Source: Amaurobius ferox (Eukaryota; Arthropoda; Arachnida; Araneae; Amaurobiidae). From it: a stretch of DNA of 64,000 bases. Made by a program: the position numbers and the translations under genes. The stretch is from contig OX578137.1 of NCBI GenBank assembly GCA_951213105.1, positions 81,985,410 to 82,049,409 of the forward strand, in the 5' to 3' direction. Shown in pieces: positions 35,561 through 49,000 of the stretch; the first letter of the stretch is position 1; each line of letters opens with the position of its first letter. The notes below the pieces were generated by a model, which searched no databases, had not been told where the DNA came from, and saw only the letters and a list, made by a program, of their open reading frames with translations.

Positions 35561-35627
35561 TACGGAGGACGTATATGGAACTGAGGTGAAACGATGTGAC
35601 AACAGACAGAAACATTTCAGTAGATAT

Positions 35628-35820
35628 GTAACCTTAATTCAATTATTCAAGGAGAGACATGATTGTCACAATCCGGAGTCTGCTCTAAGAATTGACAGGT
35701 GATGCTGACCAAGAGTGTGGTTTAGCAGTCTTAATTCAACTATTCAGCGAGAGACGCGGTTGTCACAATTCGGAGTGTACTTTAAGAATTGAGACGCAGT
35801 GCGGTCCAAGAAATTGTCTG
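35628..35820 (+). repeat. About 99-bp tandem pair
   Basis: 'CTTAATTCAATTATTCAAGG' at about 35632 recurs as 'CTTAATTCAACTATTCAGCG' at about 35731. The following 'GAGAGACRYGRTTGTCACAA' and 'CTTTAAGAATTGA' type words match too. Two units are clear, and a decayed third may follow. Confidence 0.7.
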
Positions 35821-35949
35821 AATTCAATTCAGATGTTGAGATATGAAGAGAGCGGTCGACCTTAACAATTGGAGACCCGGTCAAGTGAGAATGACCGCCA
35901 GGAAAAATAATGTAACAGTAGACATTTGAATGACCGTCTAAAAAGGTTT

Positions 35950-36266
35950 TATTTTAAAAATAATGGCAAGCAATGTATGCCATGTTGCGATGTGTTCTAT
36001 ACGTAGAGTGTTGTTGAGTGCCAATTACAAAATTACGGTCCAATATGTCTCAGTGTCCAAGACGGTAACATAGATACGTGCCAATTAACATTTAATTTAG
36101 GTGTGAATGATTTTAGGCAAATAAATGCCTTGTCTTCTTTCATTCGTCTTAGCATTTTAGTCTGATATCAGGTAATTTTTTATAAGCTGCAGATGCGCTA
36201 TTCAATTATATACCATTTATTAATTTTAAAAATTTTTGCATTAAATTGTAATTATATTCTTATGTG

Positions 36267-36298
<32 letters not shown>

Positions 36299-36336
36299 AT
36301 CATAATTGTAAGGTAATCATCATAATGTAAGGTAAT
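35950..36336. repeat. AT-rich DNA, AT microsatellite and short tandem
   Basis: An (AT)n tract at about 36268-36291 is followed by three near copies of 'AAGGTAATCATAAT' (36294-36345). Confidence 0.8.
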
Positions 36337-36350
36337 CATAATTGTATATG

Positions 36351-36627
36351 CTGTTGTTGTTTCTGATGAGCTCCTGTAATCGAATCACAGCCGATACAGG
36401 ACCAGTGACACAGGAAAGAACGAACAAGACAATGCAAGAGAACAAAGTTTATTACGGACAAGCATCACTGACGAAGGTCACAGGGGGTGCAGTTTCACAT
36501 TGTAGATGAGGACCCAGTAGGCGGAAGACTGACTTTACCTCGATATACAACCATGCCTTACTAGGGATTCGAACCCGAGCCCACCGGACAGCAGCCGACG
36601 ACGCTATCCACTTCACAGCCTGGGCGG
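36351..36627 (-). mobile_element. SINE with perfect 14-bp target duplication
   Basis: CATAATTGTATATG stands on both sides (36337-36350 and 36628-36641). On the minus strand the head reads 'CAGGCTGTGAAGTGGATAGC' (A-box region, about 36603-36620) and box B is in 'CTCGGGTTCGAATCCCTAG' (36561-36579). The element ends in an 'AACAACAACAG' tail at 36351-36361. The 277-bp length, tRNA-like head and CAA-type tail define a SINE of a family different from 8284-8567. The perfect duplication suggests recent insertion. Confidence 0.9.
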
Positions 36628-36641
36628 CATAATTGTATATG

Positions 36642-38000
36642 TTAAATAAATAATGTTTATTTTAAAGTTTAAAATGGTGGAAGTTAATTGCGAAGTATGT
36701 TAATATACTTATATTTTAGGAACTCACACAAAAACAAAAATGGTGGGTTTACCGTCAATATAAGATTGATAACTTAAGTTAACTCAATGATATTTAAGTA
36801 TTACTTACGAAAGAGAAAACCCCAAGGTTTACTTTCTTTCACCACATGTACTAAAAATGCTCTTGGTTTTGTGCGGAATTTTATGTCGTGGCGTAGTCTT
36901 GTGTGATCTCTGTGTAACATAATTTTAATTTTATTGTAAGCGAGCGTATTTTAAAACGTTCTTTGTTTTTCAGGATATCGATGTTAGTTCCAGTGTAGTT
37001 TTTATAAAAGTTTTGTATCATAAATCCAGGGAACGCAAATATATTTTCTAGTTCAAATCAAAATAATCTAACCAGAACGTCCTCGAACACAATCAACTTA
37101 TGAAATTCTAAACGAATTATAAAATAAAGCAAGCCAGAATGCATTGTATGAGAAGTGAATTTATTTGCAATACGCATGCACTGAATAAAAAAATGCAGCT
37201 GGTCGAACGGAAAGGTGAACAGTTTTACAATACATTGATGTCTTATACCATTGATAAAAATCCTAAATAATGAATCTTAGGCACACCTTCTATGTTAAAT
37301 GATGAAGATTGTTAGTCACTGTGTCCATATCGGAATTTTATAATCAATTAAGTCTTCTATACACGAAAAGTATATATGTACTTTTTTAAAAAATCAAGAT
37401 AATTTGTATATTGATAGGACGGATTTCTCTCAAAGTTTATTTCCCTAAGAGACTATTTTTCCGACGGTATTAAGATGGAATCCCTGTGATAATATGTTCA
37501 ATATTTAAGCAACCGATTGGTCCCGTTCTAAATTCAAACCATGATATCGTTGTCCAATAATAAAGTTTACGTTTTCAGATAGCACTATATATGGCGTCAT
37601 GAAAGAAACCAGATTTGAAGAGGACCATTTTTTTCTGTTGAATTCATAGCTTTTAAACTTATTCGAATTTTTAAAATGTATCAATTAATTTTATATATAA
37701 AACAATAAAAAAATAATTTCTAAGCGTGTTAAAAATAAATTCTATCACAACATTAGCAATATAATTAAGTTCCCTTTCTGGTGACAAATGCAAAATTATG
37801 CTGACAATATGCAAAACAAACAAATTTAAATGTAAATTCGGTCAGAAAGAACACCTAAAATATCTATAAATTCTAGAAACTGAAGGCATTAATTAATCAG
37901 CATATTTTTAATTTAACGCTATAGTTTTGGTTTCAGAAACACACAATGGATGGCTGACCAGTCAAAGGTAGCAGTCCAAATAGACCGCTCCATATTGAGA
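36642..38000. other. AT-rich DNA without recognised gene
   Basis: No coding signal or clear repeat was seen. Confidence 0.5.
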
Positions 38001-38220
38001 TATGATATAGAACCGAAATTCGGCTATTATACTCATAACTTCATATTTCGAATTTAAAAAAAAAATGCGGTTTTTTTTGTGTGTGCGTAAGGGTGGTTCT
38101 GAAGTGCCTCTGTACCAAATTTCATGGCCGTACGACGCTTCGATTTTTTGATATAGACGACACAAACAGACACAGATCTTACACATATTCCTTTATTATT
38201 ATTAAAGATGTACTATAGTA
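38001..38220 (-). repeat. Interspersed repeat fragment
   Basis: On the minus strand it reads 'AATAATAATAAAGGAATATG', then 'TGTGTCTGTTTGTGTCG', then 'CCATGAAATTTGGTACAGAG'. This is the style of abundant animal repeats with a microsatellite core and a 'AAATTTGGTAC' word, as in the family at 18770-19770. Edges are uncertain. Confidence 0.45.
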
Positions 38221-38639
38221 AGATATTATAGACGGTCTGGTTCTTTTGTTTCATGCATTGCTTGTTTAATTTGTTCGTTGTATCATATCCTTATATCAGA
38301 TTTATAGGTGATGATCATACGTTTTAATATGCATAAAGAGCATTTTCGTAATGTTTAAAATTTTTATAGTAAGTTATTTCATCAGGAATAAGATGTTGAT
38401 CGTTAACGTATAACTGCTTAACGACATTTTGTATTCTCTTTGCGATAATATTCACCATATTTTTCTACTACTTAGTTTAAAAAAATGCAATATCTTCCCT
38501 CAACAAATAGTTGCCTGTTAAATTAGATAACTATTAACTATTATAAAAAATGTAATGACGATTTTTATGGACTTCAATAACTGTTATTCTTTAAGTTAGA
38601 CGTAACCTTTTTCAAACCATTAAATTACAGTTCTTATAG

Positions 38640-38900
38640 TTGACACATCAAGTGCCATGACGTGACGACCGCCAATATACGTCGGTTAAATGTTGTCATA
38701 AAAATGATGGATGGGTAGTCATAATATTTACAAACAACTGAAAAACCTCTTGAAGTGTTTCTAAACGTGGAAGAAATGTCTTAAAGCTGTGGTTAAATAA
38801 CGCTTCCTATTATTCTGCTGTCAATTTTCTGAAGAAAAAAAATCCATAACTGATTAAAAAGAAAACGTTTTAAACATTTTATGGTTTAATGGGAACGATA
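38640..38900 (+). repeat. Diverged duplication, copy 1
   Basis: Matches 43895-44150 in the same orientation. Shared words include 'AAAAATGATGGATGG', 'TTACAAACAACT', 'GAAAAACC', 'AAGTGTTTC', 'GGTTAAA' and 'ATTMTGCTGTCRA'. The distance is about 5.26 kb. Confidence 0.65.
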
Positions 38901-39269
38901 TGTTTTTTCAGTATTTTATTTTACAGAAATTGATCGGTGTATAAAAGCAAAATTGTTTTACAATAAATACAATACTCCTTTGCTAAACACCCAATACTAG
39001 AAGAAAATATATTGTATCCAGAAAATATTTAACCAACAATATTTTATTTGGTTGAGGAGGACAGTAATAAAATATATATTAGTATTTTTATAATTTGACA
39101 TAAACGCCACTGAAGATCAATATACGTATTATTTTATGTAATTGACATAAATGCAGCAAATTACATCACAATGGCACAATACTGTCATGGGTGCACTATA
39201 AATAAAATTTATAATTTTTTAATTACGACTCATTATGATATATGTACTAGCATGTGACTGTCAACAGAG

Positions 39270-40830
39270 TGTATTATTTTCCTTTCATACATAACATAAT
39301 GTGTAAGTAAAGTATCCTTACAGCCTCAAATACACGTTCTTTTTATTTCTCTAATAATTCATTAAATTGAGTTTAATTGCACAAACTTACACACACAATT
39401 ATTTGAAATTACACTGACTGCGCAAATATGTTTAGTACACCTTTTCACCGCTAGATGGCGCTAATGTTATCATATCGCCTCTGCCGCAGAACAGTTGCCT
39501 CCAAACAGTTGTCTTACAAATGTTTCTATACACATCCTTCCCGCCCGTCCAAACAGTTACCTTATACCTTTCTGGTAGGTCGGACGGTATGGGTCTCAAC
39601 AACAACAAATCCTTTACCTAAAACATCCAATCCAAAGTTCTATCTTTCCTCTAATCTAGTACCCCTTTCCGCCGCTCGGTGGCTGCCTAGGATGCAGATC
39701 AGACAGCATGATTCCGCCTCAATCGCAGAACTACAGGAGTTGCCATAGCATAAAACGTATTTTTGAATCTTTGACCCAATCCTAAGTTCCATTTTTCCAA
39801 ATGAGTCTGGTACCACTTCCCCTATATGGCTCTGGCATAGCAGACCGCATTATTCCGCTCTGTCGTGTTGCCACCTTGCAAAAAGTTCCTATACACTCCC
39901 TTCAAACTCATTAGCTCAATAAAATTAATTAAAAATAATAATATCTCTCTAATCTTCTACAAACGCAATACCGTTGCCACGACAAAAGTTTAGATCCCCC
40001 CTTTCCCCTGAAGCGAAAAAAAAATTAAGTTTCCTCAAAATACCTCCCGGATAAAATCTCGAAGACAATACCGACTCTTTATGGCATATATTATAACTAT
40101 ATATGGAAAGTATCCCTACAAATTCAAATTCATTTTATCTTTATTTCTTTAATAATTCATTTTATTGAGTTTAATCACACAAAATAATACACATAATTAT
40201 TTGAAATTACACTGAATATGAAGTTTTAATCTTATTCTTTTCATCTTATGATCTTATATCCTTTTGATCTTATTCTTTTCATGGTCAAAAATTATGTACA
40301 AAACTGGCATTTTATTGATACATTTGAGCATGGTAGGCTATTATTTTAGATATTGACGACTTTTGCATGCCATTTCACAAAAAAATGTAGATTCTTTGTT
40401 CCTAAATCATACGAAAATATAATCAGCAGTAAATTTTGTGACATGTGGCCAATTAGCTTTTTAGCTAGAGTGACTAAGGCGATTTTTGAGGGCTATTTAA
40501 CAAAAAAGGCAGATTATTTTTATCCCGAATCTTACCAAAATCTAATCAGCCCTAGCGTAGCTCACAATTGACTTACCTATAAAATCTTATGAGATATGGT
40601 CAATTACTTTTGAGTTAGAGTGGATACATACATTACAGATACAGACACATGCACAGACATACATACAGACATCTATACACACACACAGACGTGACGTTAA
40701 AAATAGTGTGTCTCGTGTTCTAGAGGTCCCAAAATGTGTAGATACTTCGAAAACTGGAGTAGCGATTTTCGACATGATTCCAATACTTCCCTTATACGAG
40801 TACATTATCATGTATTGTAGGGAAAGTAAA
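39270..40830 (-). repeat. 'GGAAAGTATT' family copies with inserted SINE tail
   Basis: Two direct copies of a 'TTTATTTCTYTAATAATTCAT' and 'ATTATTTGAAATTACACTGA' segment lie at about 39340-39415 and 40140-40215. The stretch from 40270 to 40830 matches 42000-42580 and ends 'ATGATTCCAATACTTCCC', the complement of the family's end. The middle (39536-39602) carries the 3' end of the SINE family ('ACCTTTCTGGTAGGTCGGACG'). The frame at 39455-39748 crosses this and is not a gene. Confidence 0.55.
39536..39602 (+). repeat. SINE 3'-end fragment
   Basis: The sequence 'CCGTCCAAACAGTTACCTTA' through 'GGGTCTCAACAACAAC' matches the last 65 bp of the SINE at 11495-11782. Confidence 0.75.
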
Positions 40831-40951
40831 AAGGCAATTGATAGTAAACGGTATTATTCAGCTGCTCTAAAAAACGTATATGATAATTTAAGCAAATATT
40901 TTTTTTATATTTACAGACGATATTCATAGGTGATCTGTTTTTACTTATTAA

Positions 40952-40993
40952 CACTTTACAACAAAGTTGAAAAGTGTTTATGACTTTGTTCAT

Positions 40994-41039
<46 letters not shown>

Positions 41040-43011
41040 CGTTAGCACGATAAATGCCGTAAAAATGAGTTTATCAAAATGAAATTTTAGTATGTTGTTC
41101 AGACGGTCTGTAGGACCTATGGGAATATAAATAAATAATATCACCCAATTAGTTTTTTATTGAACCCGGGTTGAAAAAATGAAATACATTGAACCCTATG
41201 GGACCTAATTTTTCAAACATTTTTTAAGTAAATTTAAAATTCACGAATTGCTTCGAAATTTTTAGGAAATATTCACATTATCCCATAGAATATATAAAAA
41301 AAAATTCAGTAAAATATGTTAAGTAGTTTTTTAATTAAAAATATTATTTAATATAGGGAAAAAAACAAATTCAATTAAATTCTGACTTTGGGATATCTTC
41401 CAGAAAGAAAAGAGAGAGATATTATATAATAAATATCTCTCCATTTGTTTAAACGTTTTGCATATGGGAGTGGCTTCATATTTTAAAATAAATTTGGTAG
41501 ATAACAATTTTTCATTTTTTTAAAATTTTATATAACTCTTCATGATAAATTTAATTGATGGCATTTTAAATGCACTTTCCTACGTCCTAGAGAGTTAAAA
41601 TTTGGTACACAGCTTAAATTTGTTGAACATTTTATTCGACAAAAATTTGATGGATCTTTAAATATAGATCATACATTTTTTTCGAAATGGCCTGAAAATA
41701 ATCCCCGTTCACTTCTATAAATCATTGGTGTAATATTGTTAAAAATTCTGATGTGGACAGCACAAGTATTTCCCTGCAGACTCATATTCGTTCTCTTTAT
41801 TTATTCAATGATAATTTGAGTTTATCTGCACAACATAAGTATTTTAAATGACATTGAATTTGCACGTTAAACTTAAATTAAGTTCTCATTTGATAGCTGA
41901 ACTTATTGTCAAAGGTGGCGTAGCGAAAACGCGAAAAAACTAGAATATCTCAAGAACGGCTAGTCCTAGAGTAATGGGATTAGTCTTATTCTTTTTGTTG
42001 TCAAAAATCATATATAAAATAGGAATTTAATTGATATAATTGAGCACACGTAGTCTTTTATTTTTATATATAACGATTTTTGCTGGCCATTTCGCAAGAA
42101 TAGCCCGTTCCTTTTTCCCGAATCGTAGTAGAATAACCTACAAATGATTTATATACAAAATTTTGTTAAATTTGGTATATAAATCACTTGTAGGTTATTG
42201 AAATATTATACTCCAAATTTTGTTAAATTTGGTTCATTAGTTTTTAGCTAGAGTGGATAAAGGCAATTTCTGCGGCCATTTCGCAAAGAAGGCAGATTCT
42301 TTTATTACGAATCGTACTATAATCTAATGAACATCAGGATTTCCCACAAAAAACATACCTACCAAATTGTATGAAACTCGGTCCATTAGTTTTTCAATTA
42401 GAGTGGATGTAATATCCACACAGACACACAGAAACATACACAGATACACCCTTACACACACAGACGTCTTCCTAAAAGTAGTTTTTTCGTGTTCTAGAAG
42501 TCCCAAAACGTGTAGATACTTTGAAAATTCGAGTTCCGATCTTCGGCACGATTCCAATACTTTGAGTACATACACATACACATATATATTATCTGTGTAT
42601 CTAAATTCCGTGCCTATGCAATTACAATAGTTGTGATTTTAAATGATCCCTAAACTTTTATTATTTCTTCAAGGAAGCCTAATTTTAACATATGCAGAAT
42701 GCAAATATCTCAAGCGATTGTAAGATGAATTACATAAGAATTGCTGAATTTTTTTCACACAAAATTATTTAGCTCTGGAGTCTGGAATACAAGTTATATG
42801 AATGAAATATTCATTGATTTTGCATAAAGAATCAGATGATTTATATTTCGATACAGTTTTAAATATTTAAGTATAATAAATTACTGTAGTACTGTGATAA
42901 TGTAAAAGATATTACCACTGAAAGAATCACATTTTAGAAATTTTTAAATGAAATTACATTTCAGTTGGAAAGTGTTTCATAATCAATGCTTATGCATGAT
43001 TGATCTTTCTT
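40952..43011 (+). repeat. Composite interspersed repeat, copy B, interrupted
   Basis: The left part (40952-41352) and right part (about 42616-43011) are the same two ends as copy A at 2898-4274. The GTCT microsatellite here is longer (about 40995-41039). Between the parts lies about 1.26 kb of other repeat, including a minus-orientation 'GGAAAGTATT' family copy (41745-42580). Copy A shows the likely pre-insertion arrangement. Confidence 0.7.
41745..42580 (-). repeat. 'GGAAAGTATT' family copy
   Basis: Starts 'CTGATGTGGACAGCACAAG' and ends 'CTTCGGCACGATTCCAATAC'. The interior 'CTAGAATATCTCAAGAACGG' is the complement of 32930-32950. It closely parallels 40270-40830. Confidence 0.6.
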
Positions 43012-43894
43012 GTATAATATTAATATCGCAATTGACGTGAATATAATATGTCCCATGCCACGAAAAAGTACTAACCACCAATATAAATGTTAGAGTCAGG
43101 TTAAAAGATTTTCGTCGAATGTAAGTTGCTCTAACAAACAGCTGACCGGTTTATTGTCTATTTTTTTGTTATTTAAATACTATTTAAAGCTTTAAAATGA
43201 TTTGCATGGGCATGTTTTCAAATTAAGTACACTGTTTATCTATGCCTTCCTTTACTTTCCCTGATATGCCTACAGCCAAATAATAACCTGCATGTAGATC
43301 AGCTATATGTGTATGATACAATAATAATTACATTTAACATATTAAAACCACCTCAATATATGTGAAATTCCAAAAGATTTAAAATACTTCATTAAATATT
43401 TAATATCATTTTAATAACATTGAAAAGAAAAAAAATGTATACAGAATAATAAATGCATTTTATCAATCTTATAGTTAAGGACAACTGTAAAGAATTCCAA
43501 TCACATCTGGAATTTGAACCACAGGACCTACGATGCTCTGTCAATAAAATTACTGATATGATAGTAGTATCGTCTATATTTGGAATGCAATCCAAATTAT
43601 CCTCCTACAAATTCACAACTGATGTGAAACTTTTGACCTAAACTTCTTCCTCAATTTGTGCATTTTTTTTAGAATGTGTATAAGAATACTGTTCATTATA
43701 ATACACATAAAAACACTGAAAAAAATTTCATGAAATATTCGGATCTTTCCATTGGACTATTGGGATTATATTTCTACCTTATATAGTAGAAATGTACCCT
43801 ACACTACATTAAAATTTATTTTAGGGCTACAACAGCTGTTATTTGTTACATCGACCTCTTTTCATAACTCCGTTACAGTTTTAAAAATGACAAG

Positions 43895-44150
43895 TAAATT
43901 GACAAGTAAAATAAAAAATCTGTCAACCGTCAATATTCATCAAATAAAATTTCGGAGAAAAATGATGGATGGAGACACATAATACTTACAAACAACTATG
44001 AAAAACCCATAAAGTGTTTCAAAGCATGAAGTAAATATCTTTAAATTGCGGTTAAAGATTCATCGGGATTATTTTGCTGTCGAACTTTAGAACGAAATTC
44101 AGTAACAGGTTTTACAGTGAGCCATTTAAACATGGTTAGGTTTTAAAAAT
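43895..44150 (+). repeat. Diverged duplication, copy 2
   Basis: Partner of 38640-38900; see that entry. The short frame at 43752-43982 overlaps it and has no known domain. Confidence 0.6.
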
Positions 44151-44394
44151 ATATATATGTTGTTAACTTTTTGATCTTATAAAAAGTTCTTATTGTACAT
44201 AAAAAAAGGTGGGCGGTAACAATAAAAGTATTATGGGAGACATATGGTAGGAGGATAAAATATCAAATTATTAGAAAAAATATATAGCCCGGGATATAAA
44301 GTGAGTGGTCGTTAAGATTTATATATTAATAAAAGGAAGAATATGTATGTTTGTTTGTTCGCAATGCTTCGCGATATCGACCGCACTTACATAT

Positions 44395-44465
44395 ATCAAG
44401 TTTGGTGTGGGCTAGCTCAGTGGATTGCGCTTGGATATTGCACTCGGGGGAATGAACGTGGGGAG
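44395..44465 (+). repeat. tRNA-head-like fragment
   Basis: 'GTGGGCTAGCTCAGTGGATTG' resembles a tRNA D-arm/A-box, but no box B follows. Probably a truncated SINE head. Confidence 0.4.
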
Positions 44466-44469
44466 TGCA

Positions 44470-45000
44470 CGCTCTTATACTAAAGTTTATGTCATTCGTT
44501 TTCTAATGAAAATTTACGAACCAAATGACTATTTTAACAGTATTGAATTTCCGGATTTTTAATGATTTTTAATTCAAAAGCTATCATACAGCTCGAGAAC
44601 GGTCCATAGTGGTGTTCTAAAATCTGTATTTGTCTAATAAAAAATTCTCTCTCTCAAATCATAGTTTATCATCATAGAATGTCCTGATATTTCTCTTGAT
44701 TTTGTTTTAAAAATATTTGAAAATTAGGGGAAGGGCATTCGATCACGCTTAAAATCAATAGAGATCACGTATTTACTGATTGTAATAATCGTACCAAATT
44801 GCGCACGATACCTTCCATTCATTTGTGAGTTATCACATCCACAGACTTAATGACGTACAACTAATACACACATGCATAGCCGTCACCTCAAAACGTTCGA
44901 TTAAAATTCAAAGATATTTTAAACGTGCTTATTCTTCGAAAACTTGAATTATAATTTTCGAATCCTCCACAATACTTTCCCTATTCATTATGATATGTAG
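44470..45000 (-). repeat. 'GGAAAGTATT' family copy, diverged
   Basis: Ends 'TTTTCGAATCCTCCACAATA' then 'CTTTCCCTATTCATTATG', the complement of the end at 18790. The words 'ATCATAGTTTATC', 'GTACCAAATTGC' and 'CCATTCATTTGTGAGTTATC' mirror the body. Confidence 0.5.
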
Positions 45001-46590
45001 GTAATTAATATAAAAATCGACTATAAGTACAGCTCATAGAGCCAAAATGTTTTGTTGGAATACTGTTTTTTAAATAAAACTCAGTAAAGTTCTAATTATA
45101 TATTCTAGTATAGCTTTTAAAAAGCTGGAAATTACTCGACATTTGTTACAGTTAGCTAAAATATTAAACTTTATACCATATTTTATAAATTGGTCAAAAT
45201 ATCTAACTTTCCAAATATTGCCACTATATTTCATAAACGAAGAACCCGATTTAAAAGTCAATTATATATCATTATTCCTTGTAGGTTTATCAAAAGACTA
45301 CAAATCACTTACCTCTGTTTTTTGCTAACATATTTAATTTTTGATACATAAGTATTACAAACTCTTAAAACGGAAAATTTTCAATCTTCTTCAAACTGAC
45401 AAGACGATTTCTCTCAAAAGCTGTAAAATCTTTGTAAGAGCAAATTACTGATCTCGACATTGCATTTCCCACTAAATCTTTTGTCGCTTACTGTTTATCT
45501 TTTATACATTAGAATATATTTTGTGTAAAATAAGGAATGTGAAATAAAAACATATTTGAACAAAATCATTTTTTGAAACATTTAAAATTATTATATTATT
45601 AATAATTATTTTGTTTCTTCAGAAATGAAACGTACTTTTAAATAGTTAATAGCGTAAATATACATAGTTTGAATTTTTATCTATTAGGTTAGGAGATACA
45701 CTCGTCCAAAGTGATTAGATTTTTCGTAACGTTAAGATTTCAATAAGATACCCATACCATAGAGGTTATTTACGTCAAAAAAGTGAAAAACTACGATTTT
45801 ACTAATAATTGCATTCAGCGAATTCGATTCACATAAAATTGTTACGGAAAAGTTAATTTTAATTCATAATATATATTCAAATAATTTGTATATAGATCCT
45901 ACAACATAAATATCAGAAAACTGTATTAGATTTTCACAAATGTTTTTCACGAACGTTTTATGCACCTTCTAAAATTTTTAAATATTCATTTGATTTAAAA
46001 TTTATTTCTAATTCACAGCAAAACGAAAGTTTTGGATGAATTTTTACCTTGGTCTGCATTATGCGTCAATATACATATAAAAAAATGTCTATGATACTCA
46101 CAAGTTTTCTTGAAATATATACATTTCTACCCAATTTAATATATGGTCTTCAAATAAACATTTCCAATACTTTTTTTACTAGTAATATAAGCAAATATTA
46201 TTAAAACTCCATTTTTATCTAATAGTTCGTTTAAAGGAAAATGCAATTCCATCACGAATGCAATGTTTTCCTTAATGTTTACCGCATTAAATATATTATT
46301 AATTTAAATTCAAGAGTATAATAATTCATATTTCCTCGACTAGAAAAATGTAGTGGTAACTTTTCTCAATTTAAATGAACCATATTTAAAATACCAGAAC
46401 TATATACATCGAATTAGCATTTTTATTGGTATACGAGAGTGAAAGACTCCAGGAATCGGGCCGAGCTTGCATGAGGTAAATGGCGTATTGGAAATATAAA
46501 TTATAAGCTTATATATTTTAGATCATGTTACATATATTATTTTGTTTAAGTTTTTACTAGTAAACGATTTATCTCCTCATCATTTAAATA
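45001..46590. other. AT-rich DNA without recognised gene
   Basis: Two overlapping 61-63-codon frames near 45070-45328 on opposite strands have no domain. Nothing else noted. Confidence 0.5.
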
Positions 46591-46595
46591 TATGT

Positions 46596-47855
46596 TGCAA
46601 AGTCCACTTCAACGATGAGGGCTTGCAATTTCATTCTCAAATAGCTCAATGGTAGAGCGTCGATTTTCCAGTTCGAAGATCCAGGTTCCCTGATAGGGCA
46701 GGAACGTATTTTACAGTGATGTCCAAACACATCAACCCTGTAGATTAGTGTAAAGATGTCTAGATATTTAGAAGGAATTGCAAGCTCTCTTCATCGAAGT
46801 GAACTCTGCATTCTCATTTTTATTGTCAGATTAGCGAGCAACAGACAATCTGACCACATCCTACAATTTTTATCTCAGGTTAGTATCATGCTGTTATTTT
46901 TATCCTCCAGGTTAACTTACGTGTGGGTTGTTCTCTCATTTGAAATCGCGCTCCATATGCCAGAATCAATATTTTAGTCAATGATCACGAATTATTCTAA
47001 CAACTCTTTAAAGCCACTTAAAAACAGTGTGAATATATCGGATATATTGGTGTGAAGATATCGTCCACTGAATCCGTGCTAGTCGTACTGCGGTCAATTT
47101 CACACCTCAACCGTAGAGTGTCAACTAGTCAGTTCGAAGATCCAGGGTTCGATTTCCGGTTGGGGATGCAATGATTTTACGGTAGCTCCCGAGCACATCA
47201 TATCTGTGCAAAGATAGTCGGAAAGTGCAAATATGACACTGTGAAAGTAAGTTACCTCATACCTTTCTATTAGGTCGGATGGTTTGGGTCTCAATGACAA
47301 CAACAGGTGTGAAAGTGACCCTAGTTCGACTAGCATGGATTCAGTAGACTTTGGAATATGGAGGGCGGGTCTCAATTCGAGAGGACGACTAGAACGTAGG
47401 AAGCTAACTTGAAGATTAAAATTAGTATCAGGAGGCTAATTTGAGGTAAAAGTAGCGGGAGATGGTCAGGGAGATTGTCAGCTGCACGCCAATCTAACAT
47501 TAGAGGTTGAAAAATGCAGAGTTCACTTTGACGATAAGAGCTTGCAATTTTGCCTCAATAGCTCAAGGGTACAGTATCGGCTGGCCTGTTCAAAGATTTA
47601 GGGTTCTATTTCCAGTTGGAACAGGATGGTTCTTTGCAATGTCTCCCAACATTTGTTTCTCACTAGATTAATGCGTTTATATAATTATATTATATTTTTT
47701 AATGGTTACATATTTCCAAAAATAGCAAACGTATTTCTTCAATTATTTTAAAAATAATATTTTCATAATTGCTTTGTTTTTGGAAATATTGAATTTCACA
47801 CCGTTTTGGGGAGGCATTAAAGAGTTGTTAAATAATTCGTGATCATTAACTAAAA
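46596..47855. repeat. Complex inverted-repeat locus with tRNA-like SINE pieces
   Basis: Several arms pair: 46980-47033 with 47787-47845 (complement; 'GATCACGAATTATTCTAACA' versus 'GTTAAATAATTCGTGATC'), 47055-47110 with 47303-47352 ('CACTGAATCCGTGCTAGTCG' versus its complement), and 46778-46812 with 47513-47545. Three tRNA-like pieces with 'TAGCTCAATGGTAGAG' or 'GATCCAGGGTTCGATTTCC' lie near 46645, 47105 and 47560. A SINE 3' tail fragment lies at 47243-47310. No protein is supported. Confidence 0.65.
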
Positions 47856-49000
47856 AATGGAAATACAAGGAGCCGCTGCATACAGCCAAACTGCTAAGAG
47901 ATAATTCACTCTGTTTTTCTTGTGTTATAGTTTTCTGAACAGCACCATTCAACCTACATAATATATATCTCAAATGATTATACATGTATGCGTAAAAAAC
48001 GCTCGTTTCGTCAAACTTTTACAACTTTGAGACCAGTAGCCCGATTTTTGTTGCATTTTGATAAAGGGTAAAATATCGATCGACAACTAAAATCCACACT
48101 ATTGTTTTTAATATGGATTCTAGAAATTTTTTGGCTTTCTATGTCTTAGCTCTTAAGTTGCTTCTTGTTTATTATGCCAAACGCATTACTTTTTAAATTC
48201 ATATTACTTATATTGAGATTTAGTTTTGAACATTAAGCTGGAAGTAAAAATTATAAGCAACCAACGAAACGGTATATAGTGAGAACTCCAGAAATCATTA
48301 TAAATGCAAGATTATTTCTGCAAATGGAATAAAAAATAAAGAATATGTATTATTTTGTTTAACTTTAGATCTTTAAATGGTTCTTTTCAGCACTGTGTAA
48401 ATTTTTGTGGTTTGACGAATCAAAGTAGATATGTCAAATAAGTTTGAATTAACTGATATAAACTCAAATAGGTGTTATGTTTGAATCAGCTCTATTAACA
48501 TAAAGTGATTTTTATGAAATTTTGAACTTATTTCTGATATTACAAATGTAATTACTTATGAAATGGGTGATTCACATGAAGTGTGATGCTAGATATGCAT
48601 TTCCCCAGGTTTAATGGGAAAGCCCGGGATATATGTTCGGGTAAGTAAAAAATATTATTTTCATACATTAAAATATTTTACTTCTGTAATTTATACTCCA
48701 GTTTATATTGCGCATTTAGGATTTATCCAGAGATACAAGTATGATATTTAGCTGTACAATATTAGTATTATTATATTTATACTTATAAAGTAATACTTTG
48801 AATATTTAATTATTCCATTAAAATATTTTATCCACATTAAACAAATATTAGGACTTCTGTGTTTTATAAAATTTTGTATTACTGTTTAAGATTAGTTTAC
48901 ACAAAGCTATAGTTTAAAGAAATTATTCATTTATCTGGGTTTACAACAGCATCATGCAGGTAATTATATACAGATCCATGCATAAGATATACAATAATAT
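47856..49000. other. AT-rich DNA without recognised gene
   Basis: No repeat pair or frame of note. Confidence 0.5.
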
